A DNA stretch of 26,097 bases from Saccoglossus kowalevskii (Eukaryota > Hemichordata > Enteropneusta > Harrimaniidae). The stretch's first letter is position 1. Every line of letters starts with the position of its first letter. Both the position numbers and the translations under genes were made by a program. Of the stretch, positions 1 through 9,206 are shown in pieces. Below the pieces are notes generated by a model. That model had not been told where the DNA came from and ran no database searches. It saw nothing but the letters and a program-made list of their open reading frames with translations. The stretch spans positions 1 to 26,097 of the forward strand of contig NW_003150743.1 of NCBI RefSeq assembly GCF_000003605.2, written 5' to 3'.

Positions 1-123
1 TTGCACAACTTTGCAATCACTTTGAACAACTTTGCCTTGTGCGATAATAGCGTAAATCTCACTACGTGCCGACAGAATTAACAACTTGTTCGCGACAATA
101 AGAAGGACTTTGAAACTTTCCAT
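1..123. repeat. Partial monomer, right end only
   Basis: The window opens inside the 21-base repeat block of a monomer and runs to the anchor. It matches the end of copy 12 (10951-11073) closely, including the rare cgtaaatctc and aaggactttg variants. The array therefore continues to the left of the window. Confidence 0.95.
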
Positions 124-434
124 TAATTAATAAAAATGTTACAAATATGCAACGATTTTCCTCCATTAATGATTGACTTTACAGAAAGAAAAAAATGCAG
201 GATCGTTGCCTTATATCTTTTCTATGTGTGTGATGTAACAAACAAAATTCCACAGGTCATTTGCTCAGGGGGACTCCCATGCAACAACTAACCACGGCCG
301 ATTGTGCTTTACTTTCAACGTTTGTCGGATACCTAACCACACAGCTGCATAGACTATTTGATGTTAAACCGAATTTACGGCTATTTTATGTTTTTGAATG
401 ATTGAAATTGATATCGCTTGCACACATTCTAGAT

Positions 435-447
435 TGACCTATGACCT
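435..447 (-). promoter_or_regulatory. DR1-like nuclear receptor motif (representative)
   Basis: On the minus strand the sequence is aggtcataggtca: two perfect AGGTCA half-sites with a one-base spacer, the consensus DR1 element bound by RXR, HNF4 or COUP-TF type receptors in animals. It recurs in most monomers, for example 1343-1355, 3159-3171, 23443-23455 and 25258-25270. It is degraded in copies 3 (tgatct), 5, 6 and 10 (attacct), 7 (taacct) and 24 (ataacct). Two more AGGTCA half-sites lie on the plus strand of monomer 1 (254-259 and 865-870). The match is exact, but binding is only a possibility, and the site may be fortuitous. Confidence 0.35.
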
Positions 448-525
448 CCACATACTTGGAGTAACATTACGGTAATTTAACAGCAATTTACGAAATATTT
501 ATTCACATTTTCGAATTTCGAACTG

Positions 526-563
526 CGGGACTTGTTAACATAATGTCACAAGTAACAATCCCG
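526..563. repeat. Conserved bulged hairpin (representative)
   Basis: The left arm cgggacttgttaac can pair with the right arm gtaacaatcccg around a loop of about 12 bases. Pairing is continuous except for a bulged C after ggga and a bulged A before the final C of the left arm. It occurs in every monomer, for example 4157-4197, 5069-5109, 8700-8740, 9611-9648, 23534-23571 and 25349-25386. Copies 5, 6 and 10 read gttaacaa in the right arm, which removes one bulge. Copies 4 and 12 have attccgg, which keeps a G-T pair. Copies 16 and 21 lose the outermost pair. Its function is unknown; it could be a fold of the DNA strand or of a satellite transcript. Confidence 0.7.
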
Positions 564-893
564 GATCAAACTATCAACTTTGCAATCACTTTTCACAACT
601 TTGTAAGCAGTTTGTGTTCGATTTTTCGGTTGACTGTTGTGATAATCTGTTTATATATGAGGCATTCTCTGTGGGGTTGTCATGATAATGACTTAGGTTA
701 AATATACAATCAACTCCGCCAATATTTCCTTCGTTTTTCCAACTTTGCACGTTGTTTTCGATCATTTTACTGTCAGCTCAAGTGAACATCTATAGGCTGC
801 TTTCAACTGGCTTTTATTAAATTTGTCGACTTTACAACTGGCCTTTTCTATATGCCAACAACTTAGGTCATATATACAAATACATCTACCATC

Positions 894-940
894 TTTGCAA
901 TTACTTTGCACAACTTTGCAATCACTTCGAACAACTTTGC
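894..940. repeat. 21-base direct repeat block (representative)
   Basis: Two 21-base units (894-914 and 915-935) and the start of a third follow the pattern tttgcaaty-ac-ttt-gnacaac. Each is made of two related 10-11-base halves. On the minus strand this gives the CKVVQSD/CKVVQSN heptad in the longest reading frame. All monomers have the block; some read tttgtacaactttgtaat (for example near 2709 and 4541). The motif caactttgc also occurs twice earlier in each monomer. Confidence 0.85.
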
Positions 941-1028
941 ATGGTGCGAAAACAGCGTAAAACTCACTACGTACCGACAGAATTAACAACTTGTTCGCGA
1001 CAATAAGAAGGAATTTGAAACTTTCCAT

Positions 1029-1936
1029 TAATTAATAAAAATGTTACAAATATGCCACGATTTTCCTCCATTAATGATTGACTTCACAGAAAGAAGAAAT
1101 GCAGGATCGTTGCCTTATATCTTTTCTATGTGTGTGATGTAACAAACAAAATTCCACAGGTCATTTGCTCAGGGGGTCTCCCATGCAACAACTAACCACG
1201 CCCGATTGTGCTTTACTTTCAACATTTGTCGGGTACCTAACCACACAGCTGCATGGATTAGTTGAAATTGAACCGAATTGACGGCTATTTTATGTTTTTG
1301 AATGGTTGAAATTTATATCGCTTGCACAAGTACATTCTAGATTGACCTATGACCTCCACATACTTGGAGTAACATTACGGTAATTTAACAGCAATTTACG
1401 AAATATTTATTCACATTTTCGAATTTTGAACTGCGGGACTTGTTAACATAATGTCACAGGTAACAATCCCGGATCAAACTATCAACTTTGCAATCGCTTT
1501 TCACAACTTTGTAAGCAGTTTGTGTTCGATTTTTCGGTTGACTGTTGTGATAATCTGTTTATATATGAGGCATTCTCTGTGGGGTTGTCATAATAATGAC
1601 TTAGGTTAAATATACAATCAACTCCGCCAATATTTCCTTCGTTTTTCCAACTTTGCACGTTGTTTTCGATCATTTTACTGTCAGCTCAAGTGAACATCTA
1701 TAGGCTGCTCTCAACTGGCTTTTATTAAATTTGTCGACTTTACAACTGGTCTTTTATATATGCCAACAACTTAGGTCATATATACAAATACATCTACCAT
1801 ATTTGCAATTACTTTGTACAACTTTGTAATCACTTTGAACAACTTTGCCTTGTGCGATAATAGCGTAAAACTCACTACGTGCCGACAGAATTAACACCTT
1901 GTTCGCGACAATAAGAAGGACTTTGAAACTTTCCAT
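1029..1936. repeat. Monomer 2, A class, 908 bases
   Basis: Short-class copy. The minus-strand frame from the anchor stops after 60 codons because ctatatgcc reads atatatgcc near 1754, a nonsense variant also present in copies 4 and 9. The second minus-strand frame (63 codons, 1482-1673) is open. It also has private aacaccttg near 1894, seen again in copy 19. Confidence 0.95.
1482..1673 (-). other. Second minus-strand frame of A monomers, 63 codons, probably non-coding
   Basis: It begins MIENNVQSWK and ends CEKRLQS. In copies where both are open its ATG overlaps the stop of the 88-codon frame by atga. It is open in copies 2, 3 (61 codons), 7, 13, 16, 21 and 27 only. There is no hydrophobic start and no recognisable domain; its repeated QS residues come from the caactttg DNA motif. 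Confidence 0.12.
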
Positions 1937-2844
1937 TAATTAATAAAAATGTTACAAATATGCCACGATTTTCCTCCATTAATGATTGACTTCACAGAAA
2001 GAAAAAATGCAGGATCGTTGCCTTATATCTTTTCTATGTGTGTGATGTAACAAAAAAAATTCAACAGGTCATTTGCTCAAGGGGTCTCCCATGCAACAAC
2101 TAACGACGCCCGATTGTGCTTTACTTTAAACATTTGCCGGGTACCTAACCACACAGCTGCATGGATTATTTGATATTAAACCAAATTTACGGCTATTTAA
2201 TGTTTTTGAATGGTTGAAATTGATATCGCTTGCACAAGTACATTCTAGATTGATCTATGACCTCCACATACTTGGAGTAACATTACGGTAATTTAACAGC
2301 AATTTACGAAATATTTATTCACATTTTCGAATTTCGAACTGCGGGACTTGTTAACATAATGTCACAGGTAACAATCCCGGATCAAACTATCAACTTTACA
2401 ATCGCTTTTCACAACTTTGTAAGCAGTTTGTGTTCGATTTTTCGGTTGACTGTTGTGATAATCTGTTTATATATGAGGCATTCTCTGTGGGGTTGTCATG
2501 ATAATGACTTAGGTTAAATATACAATCAACTCCGCCAATATTTCCTTCGTTTTTCCAACTTTGCACGTTGCTTTCGATCATTTTACTGTCAGCTCAAGTG
2601 AACATCTATAGGCTGCTCTCAACTGGAATTTAATCAATTTGTCGACTTTACAACTGGGCTTTTCTATATGCCAACAACTTAGGTCATATATACAAATACA
2701 TCTACCATATTTGCAATTACTTTGTACAACTTTGTAATCACTTTGAACAACTTTGCATTCTGCGATAATAGCGTAAAACTCACTACGTGCCGACAGAATT
2801 AACAACTTGTTCGCGAAAATAAGAAGGAATTTGAAACTTTCCAT
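1937..2844. repeat. Monomer 3, A class, 908 bases
   Basis: Short-class copy. It carries the linked variants caaggggtctccc and taacgacgcc (about 2077-2110), a haplotype shared with copies 19, 25 and 27. The DR1-like site is degraded here (tgatctatgacct). Two minus-strand frames are open and overlap by the four bases atga: 88 codons (2578-2844) and 61 codons (2396-2581). Confidence 0.95.
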
Positions 2845-3751
2845 TAATTAATAAAAATGTTACAAATATGCCACGATTTTACTCTATTAATGATTGACTT
2901 CACAGAAAGAACAAATGCAGGAACGTTGCCTTATATATTTTCTATGTGTGTGATGTAAAAAAAAAAAATTAACAGGACATTTGATCAGGGGGTCTCCCAT
3001 GCAACAACTAACCACGCCCGATTGTGCTTTACTTTCAACATTTGTCGGGTACCTAACCACACAGCTGCATGGATTAGTTGATATTAAACCGAATTTACGG
3101 CTATTTTATGTTTTTGAATGGTTGAAATTGATATCGCTTGCACAAGTACATTCTAGATTGACCTATGACCTCCACATACTTGGAGTAACATTACGGTAAT
3201 TTAACAGCAATTTACGAAATATTTATTCACATTTTCGAATTTCGAACTGCGGGACTTGTTAACATAATGTCACAGGTAACAATTCCGGATCAAACTATCA
3301 ACTTTGCAATCGCTTTTCACAACTTTGTAAGCAGTTTGTGTTCGATTTTTCGGTTGACTGTTGTGATAATCTGTTTATAATGAGGCATTCTCTGTGGGGT
3401 TGTCGTGATAATGACTTAGGTTAAATATACAATTGACTCCGCCAATATTTCCTTCGTTTTTCCAACTTTGCACGTTGTTTTCGATCATTTTACTGTCAGC
3501 TCAAGTGAACATCTATAGGCTGCACTCAACTGGCTTTTATTAAATTTGTCGACTTTACAACTGGGCTTTTATATATGCCAACAACTTAGGTCATATATAC
3601 AAATACATCTACCATATTTGCAATTACTTTGTACAACTTTGTAATCACTTTGAACAACTTTGCATTCTGCGATAATAGCGTAAAACTCACTACGTGCCGA
3701 CAGAATTAACAACTTGTTCGCGAAAATAAGAAGGAATTTGAAACTTTCCAT
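2845..3751. repeat. Monomer 4, A class, 907 bases
   Basis: Short-class copy with a long A-run near 2956 and the rare ggacatttgatca, otherwise seen only in copy 23. Its tttataatgagg lacks the usual extra ta. With copy 9 it shares caattgactcc at about 3429, the start of a duplicated block that continues into copy 5. The minus-strand frame is cut to 60 codons (3569-3751). A plus-strand frame of 72 codons (2981-3199) is open by chance. Confidence 0.95.
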
Positions 3752-4663
3752 TAATTAATAAAAATGTTACAAATATGCCACGATTTTCCTCTATTAATGA
3801 TTGAATTCACAGAAAGAAAAAATGCAGAAACGTTGCCTTATATCTTTTCTATGTGTGTGATGTAACAACAAAAATTCCACAGGTCATTTGCTCAGGGGGA
3901 CTCCCATGCAACAACTAACCACGCCCGATTGTGCTTTATTTTAAACATTTGTCGGGAACCGAACCACACAGCTGCATGGATTATTTGAAATCAAACCGAA
4001 TTAACGGCTATTTTATGTTTTTGAATGTTTGAAATTGATATCGCTTGCACAAGTACATTCTAGATTGACCTATTACCTCCCCATACTTAGAGTAACATTA
4101 TGGTAATTTAACAGCAATTTACGAAATATTTATTCACATTTTCGAATTTTGAACTGCGGGACTTGTTAACATAATGTCATAGGTGTTAACAATCCCGGAT
4201 CAAACTATCAACTTTGCAATCGCTTTTCACAACTTTGTAAGCAGTTTGTGTTCGATTTTTCGGTTGACTGTTGTGATAATCTGTTTATATATGAGGCATT
4301 CTCTGTGGGGTTGTCATGATAATGACTTAGGTTAATTATACAATCAACTCCGCCAATATTTCCTTCGTTTTTTCCAACTTTCCACGTTGTTTTCGATCAT
4401 TTTACTGTCAGCTCAAGTGAACATCAATAGGCTGCTTTCAACTGGCTTTTATTAAATTTGTCGACTTTACAACTGGGCTTTTCAATATGGCAACAACATA
4501 GCCCATATATACAAATACATCTACCATATTTGCAATTACTTTGTACAACTTTGTAATCACTTTGAACAACTTTGCATTCTGCGATAATAGCGTAAAACTC
4601 ACTACGTGCCGACAGAATTAACAACTTGTTCGCGAAAATAAGAAGGAATTTGAAACTTTCCAT
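3752..4663. repeat. Monomer 5, A class, 912 bases
   Basis: Long member of the short class. The 3 extra bases include aggtgttaac at about 4182, which makes the hairpin stem (4157-4197) more complete. Copies 5, 6 and 10 share this plus ttgaattcacag, agagtaacat, ggttaattat and ttttttccaactttcc. The minus-strand frame ends at 79 codons (4424-4663) through catcaatagg, a nonsense change shared with copies 10 and 18. Confidence 0.95.
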
Positions 4664-5574
4664 TAATTAATAAAAATGTTACAAATATGCCACGATTTTC
4701 CTCTATTAATGATTGAATTCACAGAAAGAAAAAATGCAGAAACGTTGCCTTATATCTTTTCTATGTGTGTGATGTAACAACAAAAATTCCACAGGTCATT
4801 TGCTCAGGGGGACTCCCATGCAACAACTAACCACGCCCGATTGTGCTTTATTTTAAACATTTGTCGGGAACCGAACCACACAGCTGCATGGATTATTTGA
4901 AATTAAACCGAATTAACGGCTATTTTATGTTTTTGAATGTTTGAAATTGATATCGCTTGCACAAGTACATTCTAGATTGACCTATTACCTCCCCATACTT
5001 AGAGTAACATTACAGTAATTTAACAGCAATTTACGAAATATTTATTCACATTTTCGAATTTTGAACTGCGGGACTTGTTAACATAATGTCATAGGTGTTA
5101 ACAATCCCGGATCAAACTATCAACTTTGCAATCGCTTTTCACAACTTTGTAAGCAGTTTGTGTTCGATTTTTCGGTTGACTGTTGTGATAATCTGTTTAT
5201 ATATGAGGCATTCTCTGTGGGGTTGTCATGATAATGACTTAGGTTAATTATACAATCAACTCCGCCAATATTTCCTTCGTTTTTTCCAACTTTCCACGTT
5301 GTTTTCGATCATTTTACTGTCAGCTCAAGTGAACATCTATAGGCTGCACTCAACTGGCTTTTATTAAATTTGTCGACTTTACAACTGGGCTTTTCTATAT
5401 GCCAACAACTTAGGTCATATGTACAAATACATCTACCATATTTGCAATTACTTTGTACAACTTTGTAATCACTTTGAACAACTTGGCATTCTGCGATAAT
5501 AGCGTAAAACTCACTGCGTGCCAACAGGATTAACAACTTGTTCGCGAAAATAAGAAGGAATTGAACCTTTCCAT
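4664..5574. repeat. Monomer 6, A class, 911 bases
   Basis: A near copy of monomer 5 for its first 650 or so bases at an offset of 912, so the two look like a recent tandem duplication. It then diverges. A missing T close to the anchor (ggaattgaacc) shifts the minus-strand frame, which is open only from an internal start (5309-5536). Its end reads ttaattatta, not ttaattaata, as in copies 7 and 8. Confidence 0.95.
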
Positions 5575-6483
5575 TAATTATTAAAAATGTTACAAATATG
5601 CCACGATTTTCCTCTATTATTGATTGACTTCACAGAAAGAAAAAATGCAGGAACGTTGCCTTATATATTTTCTATGTGTGTGAAGTAACAAAAAAAATTT
5701 AACAGCTCATATGCTCAGGGGGTTTCCCATGCAACAACTAACCACGGCCGATTGCGCTTTACTTTAAACATTTGTCGGGAACATAACCACACAGCTGCAT
5801 GAATTATTTGAAATCAAAACGAATTTACGGCTATTTTATGATTTTGAATGTTTGAAATTGATATCGCTTGCAAAAGTACATTCTAGACTAACCTATGACC
5901 TCAATATACTTGGAGTAACATTACGGTAATTTAACAGCAATTTACGAAATATTTATTTACATTTTAGAATTTTGAACTGCAGGACTTGTTAACATAATGT
6001 CACAGGTAACAATCCCGGATCAAACTCTCAACTTTGCAATCGCATTTCACAACTTTGTAAGCAGTTTGTGTTCGATTTTTCGGTTGACTGTTGTGATAAT
6101 CTGTTTATATATGAGGCATTCTCTGTGGGGTTGTCATGATAATCACTTAGGTTAAATATACAATAAACTCCGCCAATATTTCCTTCGTTTTTCCAACTTT
6201 GCACGTTGTTTTCGATCATTTTACTGTCAGTTCAAGTGAACATCAATAGGCTGCTTTCAACTGGCTTTTATTAAATTGGTCGCCTTTACAACTGGGCTTT
6301 TCTATATGCCAACAACTTAGGTCATATATACAAATACATCTACCATATTTGCAATTACTTTGCACAACTTTGCAATCATTTTTGAACAACTTTGCATTCT
6401 GCGACAATAGCGTAAAACTCACTGCGTGCCGACAGGATTAACAACTTGTTCGCGAAAATAAGAAGGAATTTGAAACTTTCCAT
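5575..6483. repeat. Monomer 7, A class, 909 bases, divergent
   Basis: This is one of the more diverged copies, with private changes such as tttacattttagaa, gcaggactt and ctaacctatgacc, the last of which breaks the DR1-like site. An extra T in the 21-base repeat block (atcatttttgaac, about 6377) breaks the minus-strand frame. The 63-codon frame (6028-6219) is open. It shares gattgcgctttac and atgattttgaatg with copies 8 and 9. Confidence 0.95.
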
Positions 6484-7388
6484 TAATTATTAAAAATGTT
6501 ACAAATATGCCACGATTTTCCTCTATTAATGATTGACTTCACAGAAAGAAAAATGAAGGAACGTTGCCTTATATATTTTCTATGTGTGTGATGTAACAAA
6601 AAAATTTAACAGGTCATTTGCTCAGGGGGTATCCCATGCAACAAGTAACCACGCCCGATTGCGCTTTACTTTAAACATTTGTCGGGAACCTAACCACACA
6701 GCTGCATGAACTATTTGAAATCAAACCGAATTTACGGCTATTTTATGATTTTGAATGTTTGAAATTGATATCGCTTGCAAAAGTACATTCTAGACTGACC
6801 TATGACCTCCATATACTTGGAGTAACATTACGGTAATTTAACAGCAATTTACGAAATATTTATTCACATTTTCGAATTTTAAACTGCGGGACTTGTTAAC
6901 ATAATGTCATAGGTAACAATCCCGGATCAAACCTTCAACTTTGCAATCGCTTTTCACAACTTTGTAAGCAGTTTGTGTTCGATTTTTCGGTTGACTGTTG
7001 TGATAATCTGTTTATAATGAGGCATTCTCTGTGGGGTTGTCGTGATAATGACTTAGGTTAAATATACAATCAACTCCGCCAATATTTCCTTCGTTTTTCC
7101 AACTTTGCACGTTGTTTTCGATCATTTTACTGTCAGCTCAAGTGAACATCTATAGGTTGCTTTCAACTGGCTTTTATCAAATTTGTCGACTTTATAACTG
7201 AGCGTTTCTATATGGCAACAACTTACGTCATATGTACAAATACATCTACCATCTTTGCAATTACTTTGCACAACTTTGCAATCACTTTGAACAACTTTGC
7301 ATTGAGCGATAATAGCGTAAAACTCACTGCGTGCCGACAGGATTAACAACTTGTTTGCGAAAATAAGAAGGAATTTGAAACTTTCCAT
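6484..7388. repeat. Monomer 8, A class, 905 bases
   Basis: Very close to copy 9 through its first 600 or so bases (gattgcgctttac, atgattttgaatg, gcaaaagtacattctagactg, tttataatgagg), which suggests a one-monomer tandem duplication at an offset of about 905. The minus-strand 88-codon frame is open (7122-7388) with several private substitutions. Confidence 0.95.
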
Positions 7389-8294
7389 TAATTATTAAAA
7401 ATGTTACAAATATGCCACGATTTTCCTCTATTAATGATTGACTTCACAGAAAGAAAAATGCAGGAACGTTGCCTTATATATTTTCTATGTGTGTGATGTA
7501 ACAAAACAAATTTAACAGGTCATTTGCTCAGGGGGTCTCCCATGCAACAACTAACCACGCCCGATTGCGCTTTACTTTAAACATTTGTCGGGAACCTAAC
7601 CACACAGCTGCATGAACTATTTGAAATAAAACCGAATTTACGGCTATTTTATGATTTTGAATGTTTGAAATTGATATCGCTTGCAAAAGTACATTCTAGA
7701 CTGACCTATGACCTCCATATACTTGGAGTAACATTACGGTAATTTAACAGCAATTTACGAAATATTTATTCACATTTTCGAATTTTAAACTGCGGGACTT
7801 GTTAACATAATGTCATAGGTAACAATCCCGGATCAAACTATCAACTTTGCAATCGCTTTTCACAACTTTGTAAGCAGTTTGTGTTCGATTTTTCGGTTGA
7901 CTGTTGTGATAATCTGTTTATAATGAGGCATTCTCTGTGGGGTTGTCGTGATAATGACTTAGGTTAAATATACAATTGACTCCGCCAATATTTCCTTCGT
8001 TTTTCCAACTTTGCACGTTGTTTTCGATCATTTTACTGTCAGCTCAAGTGAACATCTATAGGCTGCACTCAACTGGCTTTTATTAAATTTGTCGACTTTA
8101 CAACTGGGCTTTTATATATGCCAACAACTTAGGTCATATATACAAATACATCTACCATATTTGCAATTACTTTGTACAACTTTGTAATCACTTTGAACAA
8201 CTTTGCATTCTGCGATAATAGCGTAAAACTCACTACGTGCCGACAGAATTAACAACTTGTTCGCGAAAATAAGAAGGAATTTGAAACTTTCCAT
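7389..8294. repeat. Monomer 9, A class, 906 bases
   Basis: The left two thirds match copy 8. From tttataatgagg (about 7918) onward it matches copy 4 instead, including caattgactcc and the 60-codon truncation of the minus-strand frame (8112-8294). It therefore spans the start of a block repeated about 4543 bases (five monomers) from copies 4-5. Confidence 0.95.
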
Positions 8295-9206
8295 TAATTA
8301 ATAAAAATGTTACAAATATGCCACGATTTTCCTCTATTAATGATTGAATTCACAGAAAGAAAAAATGCAGAAACGTTGCCGTATATCTTTTCTATGTGTG
8401 TGATATAACAACAAAAATTCCACAGGTCATTTGCTCAGGGGGACTCCCATGCAACAACTAACCACGCCCGATTGTGCTTTATTTTAAACATTTGTCGGGA
8501 ACCGAACCACACAGCTGCATGGATTATTTGAAATTAAACCGAATTAACGGCTATTTTATGTTTTTGAATGTTTGAAATTGATATCGCTTGCACAAGTACA
8601 TTCTAGATTGACCTATTACCTCCCCATACTTAGAGTAACATTACGGTAATTTAACAGCAATTTACGAAATATTTATTCACATTTTCGAATTTTGAACTGC
8701 GGGACTTGTTAACATAATGTCATAGGTGTTAACAATCCCGGATCAAACTATCAACTTTGCAATCGCTTTTCACAACTTTGTAAGCAGTTTGTGTTCGATT
8801 TTTCGGTTGACTGTTGTGATAATCTGTTTATATATGAGGCATTCTCTGTGGGGTTGTCATGATAATGACTTAGGTTAATTATACAATCAACTCCGCCAAT
8901 ATTTCCTTCGTTTTTTCCAACTTTCCACGTTGTTTTCGATCATTTTACTGTCAGCTCAAGTGAACATCAATAGGCTGCTTTCAACTGGCTTTTATTAAAT
9001 TTGTCGACTTTACAACTGGGCTTTTCTATATGCCAACAACTTAGGTCATATATACAAATACATCTACCATCTTTGCAATTACTTTGCACAACTTTGCAAT
9101 CACTTTGAACAACTTTGCATGGTGCGATAACAGCGTAAAACTCACTACGTGCCGACAGAATTAACAACTTGTTCGCGACAATAAGAAGGAATTTGAAACT
9201 TTCCAT
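8295..9206. repeat. Monomer 10, A class, 912 bases
   Basis: Matches copy 5 at an offset of 4543, including ttgaattcacag, aggtgttaac, ggttaattat and catcaatagg. The match fades near 9023, after which the end of the monomer follows the common pattern of copies 16 and 17 (catggtgcgataacag). The hairpin lies at 8700-8740. The minus-strand frame is cut to 79 codons (8967-9206). Confidence 0.95.

Larger units (their letters stand above)
124..1028. repeat. Monomer 1, A class, 905 bases
   Basis: Short-class copy. It carries a 4-base deletion in the usual gcacaagtacattc, giving gcacacattc at about 420-429, a variant shared only with copies 13 and 22. The minus-strand 88-codon frame is open (762-1028). 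Together with the partial copy before it, this monomer resembles the copy 12/13 junction, about 10.95 kb (12 monomers) downstream. Confidence 0.95.

Noticed and set aside
285-336. Hairpin cccga ... tcggg in the gcccgattg / tttgtcggg region
   Set aside because: Only five pairs around a loop of about 24 bases, and lost in several copies including monomer 1; too weak to call.
516-535. CENP-B box-like ttcgaactgcggg in the hairpin region
   Set aside because: The CENP-B core needs TTCG and CGGG separated by seven bases with an A at a set place; here the gap is five, and many copies read ttttgaactg, not ttcgaactg.
691-705. Telomere-like ttagg motif
   Set aside because: Occurs singly as acttagg once or twice per monomer, never in tandem.
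2981-3199. 72-codon plus-strand frame, also at 23265-23483 and 25080-25298
   Set aside because: Open only in copies 4, 26 and 28 and closed by ordinary substitutions in the rest; it lies in the same DNA as any other copy and has no recognisable domain.
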